From positions 24,192,449 to 24,256,448 of the forward strand of contig NC_135718.1 of NCBI RefSeq assembly GCF_964656455.1: DNA of 64,000 nt, read 5' to 3'. A program made the position numbers and the translations under genes. Within the stretch, counting starts at the first letter, position 1. Every line of letters begins with the position of its first letter. The notes beneath the pieces are model-generated. The model was given only the letters and a program-made list of their open reading frames with translations. It had not been told where the DNA came from and ran no database searches. Source of the stretch: Halichoerus grypus. Its lineage: Eukaryota; Chordata; Mammalia; Carnivora; Phocidae. Shown in pieces: positions 55,546-64,000 of the stretch.

Positions 55546-57779
55546 GAGGGACAGCTGAGCCTGGGTCACCATCAAAGCCTAGCTTTGGAAGAGGGTCTCC
55601 CTCAATTACTTTGGGTGGCGTGTGTCCTTGGAATGGGAAAGGAGGGCAGGAAGATGGGAGGGAAGAAACAGAAAAGGCCAGAGACACCTATCACTGCAGG
55701 TCGCGTCTGAACACCGGCTCCAATATAAAAGGAAAGCTAGTTTCGCTTCCTCAACACGCCTTGAGACTCCAAACACCACCACTCCCACTGCAATGAGTGA
55801 CTAGCAACTTGGAAGCTATTCAGACGAGAGAGATTCTAGCAGAATGTTACGTGATTGAGAGAGAACACAGACCGATTTCTACTTGGTAAATTGCAAAGTT
55901 ACTCCGGAATAGGGCGAGAAAAAAATCATAATTTTTCCTAAACTACTCATAGAAACCTCCCCCCAAAAAAATTTAACTCGCCCAGATAAACTTTATCAAT
56001 GAAAGAATTATTTTTTCCTGCTTGAAGAAACAGGTTTTACAATGTCTAAAATGTGGACAATGATAGAAGGAAAATGGTCTCTTTTTTTCCTCAACAAACC
56101 CATGAAAACGTTGTCGTCCTGGTTCCAAATTTTGTTTCATGGCGGAGATGGATTATTTCCCTTTAACAATTCTTTGCCAGCCCGAAGGGTCTTCAGTGGA
56201 ATATTCTCATTTGGGCCATCAGTGCCACCCACCCACAGAGAGAGACCAAGGGGTAGAGGAAGGACCAATCTAATGTGCCCAACCTTGAAGAAAAGAAAGC
56301 CTCCCTGCTCTGAGGGTGTGTACTATGCTCACACCCAGTCATACGGGAAATGAGCTGATGCGGCCACAGAAACGGAGTATCTCAGGTTCAATCATTCCAC
56401 AAATCACGCTCACACCCATCAAAGGCACTCTCTTTATATTGCTACTTTTATGTTGCAGCGACTGAGCCAGGGATGTATATTACTATATATGCTCCACAGT
56501 GTGTGTATGTGTATATATATATATTAGTGCATAACTAAGCTGTCCCCGTTCTCAGGGAGTATTAAATCTGTAATAAAAATGACACTTGTAGACTAAACAA
56601 AGAAATGAATGTATAATTACAAATTACAATGAAGTTTTCTGAATTAAAAAAAAAATAGTAAAGGGGATATCTGCCACATCCAGAGCTCAGAACTGCCCTT
56701 TCTAAATAGGGAACGGATCATGAGAAGTAGCTGGAGGCTTAAAGAACTAGAGGAAAAAAAAAAATCACAGCCTGCACAAGGAACAGTAGTGGTGGAGGCC
56801 CTCAGGCTGAAAAGACCTTGGCACATTTATGAAACCAAAGGAAAGTCAGCGGGGCTGGAGGGTGGCAGATCAAAGTGAGATGAAACTGGGAAGGGGTCGT
56901 GAAGCAGGCAGGAGCCTTGTAGAACATGAAAACAAAAAGTCTCCTAAGGATGATTCTGGAGCTCAAGACCAGCTGCCGGTGTCCTGGAGTTAGGGGTGGA
57001 GGCAAACCATGGCACTAGAGAAAAGAAAGAGGTGGGTTCTTCCTCCTGTTGCTTAAAAAAAAAAAAAAAAGACTTAAAATTCAGATTCCCACCACCCACC
57101 TGTAACACTTTCATCAACAGGGAAATGGAGGTGAAACTGGCCCACATTTCCTCCCAACAGCCAGCTACTCTGGCTATCCTTTGGGAGGCTCTGCATGTTC
57201 CTCCTTCCCAGCTCAGACTCCTGGGGAGCAGCACAGCATAACCCTGTTATGTCCTCCCCCAGCCCTGCCACAGGGCACCCACCGGCCCCAGCTTCGCCGA
57301 GACCACCTGACAGGAAGAATCTGGTTCTGGCCTGAATGGCCTCTGCTGGGAGCCGGGACGCTCAGGCCCCAGTCTCTCCCATCCTTACGCACTCGGGGCC
57401 CCATATTCATGACTCCCTGGAGTATTTCAACCTTGTGTGTTGTTATTAGTTAAGAAAACAAAACTTTTTATTTTTGGAATCATGAGCCAGGAGTGGAGAT
57501 GGAAAACAGAAAGGAAATCATATTTGAGTAGAAGAGGTTTTGTTTAGTTGCTATTTTAACTGAGATAATACAACAAAATCTAGGTCACACTTTTGTTTAC
57601 TGTTTTAAGTAAATTAATAAAAGAATCCTATAGCAAACAAAATCCTGGAAGAGGTGGGGACTGAGCTTGGGCTAGGATGCACCACCTTCCCCAGCCTAGC
57701 ACAGATCTGCAGGATGAGAAGTCTCCACTCGCCCTCATCTAACCCTTGAGGCTGCTACCAGATTCATCTGTTCTGACGC
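55546..57779. other. Repeat-poor intronic sequence
   Basis: TG/TA-rich tract at 56496-56526, poly-A at 57055-57070. No gene or named transposon recognised. 56040-56230 is unique and could be conserved. Confidence 0.4.
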
Positions 57780-58020
57780 ACACCTCTCAGGCAGGCAAAT
57801 TCCTTGTTCTCAAAGTATCAATCGCTTCCCTACCTACCATCTAAGGCCTGTAGCCCTCTGTCTAGAATGCAAGGCCCTCTGAGGTCTAGCTCTGCCATCA
57901 CCTCCCCGTACTACTCCCCTAATTGAACCTCTGTTCTCCATGGACTCCTGGCTTCTGAGCCCCCTCCACCTCTAACTCTTTCTTCCCTGTTCCACAAGGC
58001 TCATCCTCAAGCCCAGTCCC
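57780..58020 (+). repeat. L2 fragment
   Basis: CTCAGGCAGGCAAATTCCTTG, GAATGCAAGGCCCTCTGAGG and CTCTGCCATCACCTCCCC resemble L2 sense. Confidence 0.5.
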
Positions 58021-58039
58021 TCTGTCTCTCCAGGGTCCT

Positions 58040-58200
58040 GGTGACTAGAACAGAGAGGATGAATCTAGGTGAATGTGTGGCTCTACCACTTTAAGCTCGG
58101 TGACTTTGGGCAAGTCACTTAACCTCTGTAATAAGCCTCAGTTTCTTCCTCTGTAAACCAAGTAGGAGGCCCCTGCCTTTCAGGCAATTGTGAGCAGGAA
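58040..58200 (-). repeat. MIR, antisense
   Basis: GGCTCTACCACTTTAAGC, GGGCAAGTCACTTAACCTC and CTCAGTTTCTTCCTCTG match reversed MIR. A detached GCCCAGCCCCTAGCACAC block at 58405 is its end. Confidence 0.85.
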
Positions 58201-58554
58201 ATGAAGCAAGGCGCGATTCTTCCTTTGTGTCTCCCTCTCTTCTCAGAAGCCAGCCTCCACTGCCCCAGATGGACTCTTTCCCCGTGCATGCGCACCGCTA
58301 TAATAACCATCCCATGTTGGTGATGACTGTTTGAGGTCTGACCCCAGGAAGCTGGGGCATCTCTGTGTTCCCAGGAAAGGAGCAAATAAAGGAATGTGCC
58401 AAACACCTGGCCCAGCCCCTAGCACACAAAATGTACCTTTGCCCTTCTTATATGGGATTTTAATATGTCGTCTTGTGTTGGAATTATTGTGCGCATGTCT
58501 TATGTCTTTCACTGCATTTTAAGTTCCTTGGAGTGATGGACAGGTCTCAGTCAT

Positions 58555-58680
58555 TTTTTTAAATTTATTTTTTAAATTCACGTCTAGTAAAACTTACTTA
58601 TTTTTGGTGCACAGTTCTTTGAGTTTTGACAAATGCATCAAGTTGTATAATGACCCATCTTCAATTTTTAGTTCTCTCTA
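58555..58680 (-). repeat. L1 3' end remnant, antisense
   Basis: TTTTGGTGCACAGTTCTTTG, GAGTTTTGACAAATGC and TTGTATAATGACCC resemble reversed L1M-type 3' UTR. Confidence 0.5.
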
Positions 58681-58859
58681 CCTATTTTCTCTCTCTATAA
58701 ATGTGTACCGGAGAAGTGAACAGAAACTGAAGGAAGGAAACGATAGACAAATACTTGCTGGGAAAGTTTACACGACGTCCACCCAGAGAGTTCTTGAACC
58801 ACGGCAAATCCAGAGGCTGAGACCGTAGCTGCTCCCCCACCTTTCTACAAAGCAATCCC

Positions 58860-59630
58860 TTAATATCGATCCAAAATCTTTTAAAAAAATACTTGTAGCC
58901 TCTGGCCTAGTACATCCATTTCTAGGACAACGTCTGGACAAAACAATCAGATGCCCACAATGGTTTAGGTACCAGGAAGGACACAACAGCATTGTTTATA
59001 ACAGCAAACTACCAGAAACAACATAAACACCAACAATCAAGGAAAGGTTAATTCTGGTACTTCCAGATGACGAGGTAAAATCGTATGCTCACAGGGGCGC
59101 CTGGGTGGCTCAGTCATTAAGCGGCTGCCTTCGGCTCAGGTCATGATCCTGGGGTCCTGGGATCGAGCCCCGCATCGGGCTCCCTGCTCGGCAGGAAGCC
59201 TCCTTCTCCCTCTTCCCCTCCCCCTGCTTGTGTTCCCTCTCTCACTGTGTCTCTCTCTGTCAAATAAATAAATAAAATCTTTAAAAAAAATCATATGCTC
59301 ACATTCTTATTTTAAAGTATTGAATATAATGTATAATTGTGCCATGTCAAGTGTAAAATGCAATTTATAAAACACGATATATAATACTAACAAATGTTTT
59401 TAACTACATATGCATATATGTATATTCTGCATAAAGACAATGTTAAACAAAATTTTTTTATCTAAAGTAGTAACCTAATTTTACAAAATAAATGTTCATG
59501 TATGTTCATATAACACATCAGTGCATGATCGTGTATTTTTATTTTCATTACGTGTTTTTATATTTTCTAATTTCTTACAATAGAAACCCCTATTTCTTTT
59601 ACAATCAGAAATGTTATAAAAATAGAGGCC
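58860..59630 (+). repeat. Ancient L1 3' end, split by a SINE
   Basis: CATTTCTAGGACAACGTC, CAGCATTGTTTATAACAGC and AACAACATAAACACC before 59093, then AT-rich 3' UTR after 59287 with TTTTATATTTTCTAATTTC. Confidence 0.7.
59094..59286 (+). mobile_element. CAN-SINE, young subfamily (CAGTCATTAAG head)
   Basis: Least diverged SINE in the window: GGGGCGCCTGGGTGGCTCAG head with the shortened CAGTCATTAAG. Target duplication AATCGTATGCTCACA ending 59093 and AATCATATGCTCACA ending 59303, one mismatch. Confidence 0.96.
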
Positions 59631-60639
59631 TTTTTCTGCCTTAAAACTCTCATAACCTTTATTTCATCTCTAGATGATTCAGTGGTGGCTAAATTTTCAC
59701 ATTCAAGATGTGGCATATGGCTCTGCTTGCATGAGAATGTGCTTTCTGTCTGAAGCCTGTTCAGAAATAAGCCAGCCCACTGGTGGGTGACACATTTCCT
59801 GCACCCCCCACCGGAAGCAGACCCCGTGCCAGGGGGCCGAGGCTGCCACGGCGGTGACATCAGGGGAACGTCAGATAAAGGACATTGGGACACGCGGATC
59901 GGCTTCGCCTTCACCACGAACAGGTACCTGACTGCCCTGAGCCTCAAGGGCTGAGGCCATGCTTCCTTCCCTTCTGCATCCCCAGCAGCTCGCAGCGTGG
60001 CCAGTCCACACAACAGACAGCCACAAAACACCTGTTAGAGGAGGGTGGGTGAGATGTGAGTAAGAGCTGGAAGGTGGAAGAGGGAAGAGGTGCTCTGAAA
60101 GTACAGAGGGGTCTTGCTTTCCTGGAGGACACGGGTGGCCGGCTGCCCTAGTGGTGGCCCCACCTGTCACACGTCCCAGCACCCATGCACATTTCCAGTT
60201 GTAACTCGCAGCTTCTGTCATCGAGAGCCAGAAATGATGACCCCGTCATTTGAGTCTGGGTTGGTTTGTACTTGTTTTCCCCCAAAGAATATGGCAGAAG
60301 CAGTGGTACCCCCGGTTCTGGGCCCGGGCCCCCAGAGACTCTGCATTTCGATGTGCTCTTTAAGAGCCCTGCCTGTCTCACCACCAGGAGCACAGTCCTG
60401 GGTTAGGCTGTTGGGGGGGAGGTGCGGTGTGGAGAAACCCGGCTGACTGCCACCCAGGAGGCCAGCCAACATGGGCAGGAGAGTAGGTGCATGAGGAAGC
60501 CCGGCCAAGACCACCCCAACAACTGACCAGCTGGGCCCAGCCCAAACTACTGACTCACACAGTCCTAAGCGAATTTCATGTTTTTTTAAGCTGCTGAGTC
60601 ATGGGGGATGTGTGACACATAGACCTTTATTTCAGCTTT
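59631..60639. other. Unique intronic sequence
   Basis: 59650-59800 is AT-balanced and unique; 59800-60540 is more GC-rich. Open frames of 110-154 codons lack splice or domain evidence. Confidence 0.4.
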
Positions 60640-61610
60640 TAAGTCTCTATTTATACATCTTAAAGGTATCTAAAACCCAGTACACTTAAAATGGAACTCT
60701 TGTGCTCCCTCCCGGAACCTCTAGTATTCTGGGAGTGACAGGATTATCCTTCCCATTGCGTGTGACAAAAATCTAGAAATCATCTTCAAATCCCCGCTCG
60801 TCTTCTCCCACGTGTTTCTATATCCAATGCATCCAGTTCTGTTAATTTTTCCACCTAAATATTCTCCAATCCATTTACTTCTCAGTCTTTATCACTAACA
60901 GTTCCGTAAGTTACGATCAATCCATTTCCGTTGTGTGACCTCTGACAAACTGCTTTACTTCTCTGAGCCTCTGTCTCCTTGACTGTAAAAGAGAGATAAT
61001 ACTAGTACCTGCTTCATAGAGTTGTGTACAATAATGACATAATCCATCTGAAGTGCTCCATAGAAGATCTAGTATAAAGTAAGCATTCAGTAAATGTTAG
61101 TTTGTTTTCCTTAATAATATAGCACACCAAGCCCATTTATGAGGGAACCCAGTCTTCTCACGTGCCAACAGTTCCTACCATCTCACTTAATCTGACGGCA
61201 ATGCAAACCACCTTCACCCAATGCCCCATTCTCTCTTTTGCCTCCAGGCCTTTACACATGTTTTTTCCTCCACTTGGACTGTCCTTCCCAGCCACCCATT
61301 ACAGGTGAACTCCTATCCATCCTTCAAAACCCAAGTCATATTTTTCCCTTCATACTTTCACCTCTCCCGAGCCCTCCATACAGAACTAAGCACTCCTCTA
61401 ATCAGTCCCTCTTTCACGCTATCTTCATGTTCCATACATGCTTCCACTGATTTGCACATTATTGTAACTTATTTCTTTCCATTCATCTCTATTTACTGTT
61501 AGCTAGTTGAAGGCAGAAGCCATGTCCTCATAACCCAGGCATGTAAAATAGTGCCTAGTACACAGTACGTGCTAAATAAATGCTTCACGAACGGCAAAAT
61601 AAATGAAGAT
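60640..61610 (+). repeat. L2, sense, split by an antisense MIR
   Basis: 60660-60905 (AAATGGAACTCTTGTGC and the CAGTTCTGTTAATTTTTCC region) is L2 ORF. 61130-61610 (CCTCCAGGCCTTTACACATG, AGCTAGTTGAAGGCAG, GTGCCTAGTACACAGTACG, CTAAATAAATGC) is its 3' end. Confidence 0.7.
60915..61105 (-). repeat. MIR, antisense, inserted in L2
   Basis: GTGACCTCTGACAAACTGC, CTGAGCCTCTGTCTCCTTG, CTTCATAGAGTTGTGTAC and CATTCAGTAAATGTTAG follow reversed MIR. Confidence 0.8.
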
Positions 61611-62394
61611 CCACCCTCCTGTCCTCCACCACCTCATAGAAGCAGAACATACCCTGAATCAATGAAACCAACTTCATCTAGAAGCTTTCGGAGTCTTAGT
61701 TCTTTCGGTGCCAAAGTAACTGGCACCCATGTGGAAAATATTTGCTGTCACTCCCCCACCCAGATTCCAAATTCTAGTTCAAAGCCAAGTGCCTGTCTCC
61801 CCGCCAGGGCAGCCCACAGCTTTACTGAAAATGTTTCCCTCAGCTCTCCTCTGTGCATAACCTTAGCTATATTATTTACTACCGTGAATACCATAATATG
61901 TATTTAAATACGCTGTAAAGGTCAGACAGCTGAGCCTTACCCCTTCCCGGGAATCCATTTCACACCACGGCACAGTCAGGCCACCCAGCACTCACTCAAA
62001 CCCAGAGTTGAAGGTAAATTATGAAGGCTTTTTTTTTTTCTGGTGTGAGGACGACCTCATCATGCATAATATTCTATGGAATAATAGCGATAAATCCATC
62101 TGTTACAAGCTGGGAGAACAGCAAGTGTTGGAAGCCACAGAATGATTTTAACTTCTGGGCTGTCACCCTCACATTCACAAAGTTCAGCTACAAAATCAAG
62201 CTCAAGTTTAAAAAAAAAAAAAAATAAGGATCAGAGAGATGGAGAAGGCTCTCAGTGGAGAGACACTGCTCCCCACCACCACCAATGGGAGATGCCCTGA
62301 ACATGTAATTGCTAAACTTTTAAAAGGCCGTTCATGTGGCCTCCTTCTGGTCTAGTTCTCTCTTTACTTTTCCTTGCCCTGAGCCTTCAGTTCA
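61611..62394. other. Unique intronic sequence
   Basis: A small hairpin GGTGCC..GGCACC near 61708. 61990-62210 is unique, flanked by T and A runs (62030-62040, 62209-62224). No gene seen. Confidence 0.4.
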
Positions 62395-62560
62395 GTTCTC
62401 CTTAATTCAGAGGTTCAAAGAGTTCTTACAGAAAATGATGACATGATGGATCCTCTCTCCACAGAAACATACACTTAACGTACAATTTTCCACTCAGTAT
62501 CAGGGTGTTCATGGATCCCCTACAGCCTCTCCATGGATCAAGAAGCCCCAAACCTAATTT
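62395..62560 (+). repeat. Possible DNA-transposon fossil
   Basis: ATCAGGGTGTTCATGGATCC, CCTACAGCCTCTCCATGG resembles the end of a dispersed mammalian element. Family not assigned. Confidence 0.4.
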
Positions 62561-62641
62561 GTTCTACTTTATCCCTCAACGAAGACTGAAAAAATAAGCA
62601 GTGGTAGGTTGAAGCCTCCAAAAACAAAAGAGAACCTCCCC

Positions 62642-62642
62642 C

Positions 62643-62686
<44 letters not shown>
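62642..62686. repeat. (CA)n microsatellite
   Basis: About 22 CA units without interruption, likely polymorphic. Confidence 0.95.
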
Positions 62687-62687
<1 letters not shown>

Positions 62688-62734
62688 CAGGGAACTTAGT
62701 GAAGAGAGTTTTAGGATAAGAGCTTCCTAAGATC

Positions 62735-62790
62735 AATAGTTCAGATTGTATGTCAACTATACTTCAATTAAAAATGCAGAAGTTTCTTAA
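62735..62790 (+). repeat. L1 3' terminus remnant
   Basis: TTGTATGTCAACTATACTTC followed by AATTAAAAATG resembles the last bases of L1MA/L1MB. Confidence 0.55.
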
Positions 62791-63029
62791 AAAGAGCAAC
62801 AGTCCAGAAATGTCTGTAAATGCTCCCTGGGTGCACATCCTGGGATGTTTTCTCAGAACCATTCAGAATGCTGGGAAGAAAAGAGTCAGGTTACAAGCTC
62901 TATGGAAACTGGCTCTGCCCGCAGAGCCCCAGGATCCAGGGAGTTTTCCAGAGTTTGTCATCAACTAAGGTGAAAAGGTCTCAACAGCTCAGGGCAAACC
63001 CTACTCTGGTGAACATCCGTTAGTTCTCT

Positions 63030-63530
63030 TCCATATATGCTTTCATTATGAAAACCACAGAACACCAAAGACAACTCTGGGAAGAAAAAAAAACGTCATC
63101 CATCATCACATTACCTCTCCTAGCTTTAGGATTCCTTTCTGGTCAGATGAAATGTAGATCTTTGTACAGACTTGTGATCAAGGATATATGCCATTTTGAG
63201 CTACCTTTTTGTTTTCACCTAATTTATCATAAATGTATTCTCATTTTTCCACAAAGACTTCATAATGATCATTATTGTTATGATGGAGAATATACCTTAT
63301 TATTCTTCCTTTTCGTTTTAAATGTGATTTTTTTTTTGCCACGGTTGTAGCCTCTTTTCATTTTAGGGCAAGTTCTTCGGATAAATTCCTAGGTGTGGTA
63401 TTACTGAATCAAAAGCCATAATCAATGCTATAAAAGCTTTGGGTTCAACCTGTCATACTGCTTTCTAAAACAATTGTTCTGATTTATAATGCCACCAGAA
63501 TAATTATTCCAGTTTCATCCCAACTGAAGA
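63030..63530 (-). repeat. Ancient L1 3' UTR, antisense
   Basis: ATAAATTCCTAGGTGTGG, TATTACTGAATCAAAAGCC and TTATAATGCCACCAGAATAA resemble the reverse of an L1ME-type element. The 5' limit is unclear. Confidence 0.55.
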
Positions 63531-64000
63531 AGGTTCTAGGGCTTCCTTATTAGTCACAATCAAGTGTTGTGCTGCTGTTATTTGGGGGCAATATCCATAC
63601 TCCTACTGTGTCACCTGTAACTAAGCTCCCAACCTCTCTACTCCTAGACTTAACCTCTGGGCACACAGAAAATCAACTCAGAGGAGACAACCTAGAATGG
63701 CGGAATGACTTGGACTTAGTCATAAATACTCTGTTTAGAATCCTAGCTCTACTCTTCCTCTATTTGAGAGGACAAAACGGAAGCACAGGGACCATGGTAT
63801 GTAGCCCCCAATGACTCAAACAGAACAGGTGCTCATTAGATTTGGGTGGGCTGTATTGGAAAACCAAATTATTCCTAGGCAGCACCTAAGAATCAGCTAC
63901 AGGTAACAACTCAAGGTTTGTCTTCCCTTATTTATCTACTTATCTAAACCCTCCTTATTTGAATGAATTAATGAAACTTGAGAGTGTTTAGAGTTGATCT
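63531..64000. other. Unique intronic sequence
   Basis: Nothing recognised. Confidence 0.4.

Larger units (their letters stand above)
32128..64000 (-). other. Intron upstream of the exon (probably intron 1 of the SORCS gene)
   Basis: No GC-rich first exon or CpG island appears up to base 64000, so the intron leaves the window. It holds three SINEs, many L2 and MIR pieces, an ERVL pol fossil, an MLT1 LTR and L1 remnants. The assignment as intron 1 is inferred from the exon's position in the protein. Confidence 0.6.

Noticed and set aside
9707..59286. tRNA genes at the SINE heads
   Set aside because: The heads keep A- and B-box-like words but are tRNA-derived SINE promoters, not tRNA genes; no acceptor stem pairing.
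59567..60031. 154-codon minus-strand open frame
   Set aside because: Starts in unique GC-richer DNA and ends in an old L1 remnant; no family resemblance.
60230..60420. MER5-like fragment
   Set aside because: Only a short GC-rich similarity around GGGCCCGGGCCCCC; not enough ordered matches.
1..64000. CRISPR array, bacterial operon, phage or plasmid content
   Set aside because: No evenly spaced repeat-spacer structure, ribosome sites or dense coding. The transposon content is mammalian throughout.

Overview
This window is a stretch of mammalian nuclear DNA, almost all intron and transposon fossils, with one small coding exon that I can support. Eleven SINEs share the tRNA-derived CAN-SINE layout (head near GCCTGGGTGGCTCAG, middle near CAGGTCATGATC, CT-rich tail, AATAAA and poly-A). 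These SINEs are specific to carnivores. Together with an L1 3' end of carnivore type and no dog-style SINEC_Cf copy, they suggest a non-canid caniform such as a bear, seal or mustelid. The species call is an inference.

Gene content: on the minus strand at 32060-32127 a 68-nt exon has a strong polypyrimidine tract and acceptor, a GTAAGT donor, and a reading frame containing LYDFNLGSVTESSLWR. I recognise this as the VPS10-domain sortilin family, SORCS3 or its close paralogue SORCS1. The rest of the window is then intron of that gene: about 32 kb of the downstream intron at lower coordinates and 32 kb of the upstream intron at higher coordinates. There is no CpG island, promoter or second exon that I can defend. 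Every long open reading frame lies in repeats or unique intron and looks like chance.

Layout. 1-9 kb: old MIR and L2 fragments between unique sequence. 9.3-12.6 kb: L2, an MLT1-type LTR and MIRs, invaded by three SINEs. 13.3-21 kb: a LINE graveyard with one long dead L1 (about 14.3-20.0 kb) holding three SINEs and a nested antisense L1 end, plus neighbouring L1 pieces. 21-30 kb: MER5-like, MIR and L2 fossils, two SINEs and an MLT1 LTR. 30-34 kb: an antisense carnivore L1 end inside a locus bracketed by two identical 30-bp repeats, then the exon and repeat-poor flanks. 34-39 kb: L2 and MIR fragments and an AT-rich degenerate minisatellite. 39.5-43 kb: a long antisense L2 interrupted by an ERVL-type endogenous retroviral pol fossil (integrase region, catalytically dead), followed by a sense L2. 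43-64 kb: L2, MIR, MLT1 and L1 remnants, two young SINEs, several microsatellites and two long G-runs.

How it works together: the only cellular function visible is splicing of the sortilin-family exon. The repeats form a readable stratigraphy (SINEs inside MIR, MLT1 and L1; ERVL inside L2; MIR inside L2). I found no bacterial, viral-genome, CRISPR or otherwise new biological system. Repeat family names and limits come from recognition by eye, with edges good to roughly 10-30 bases unless target duplications are given.
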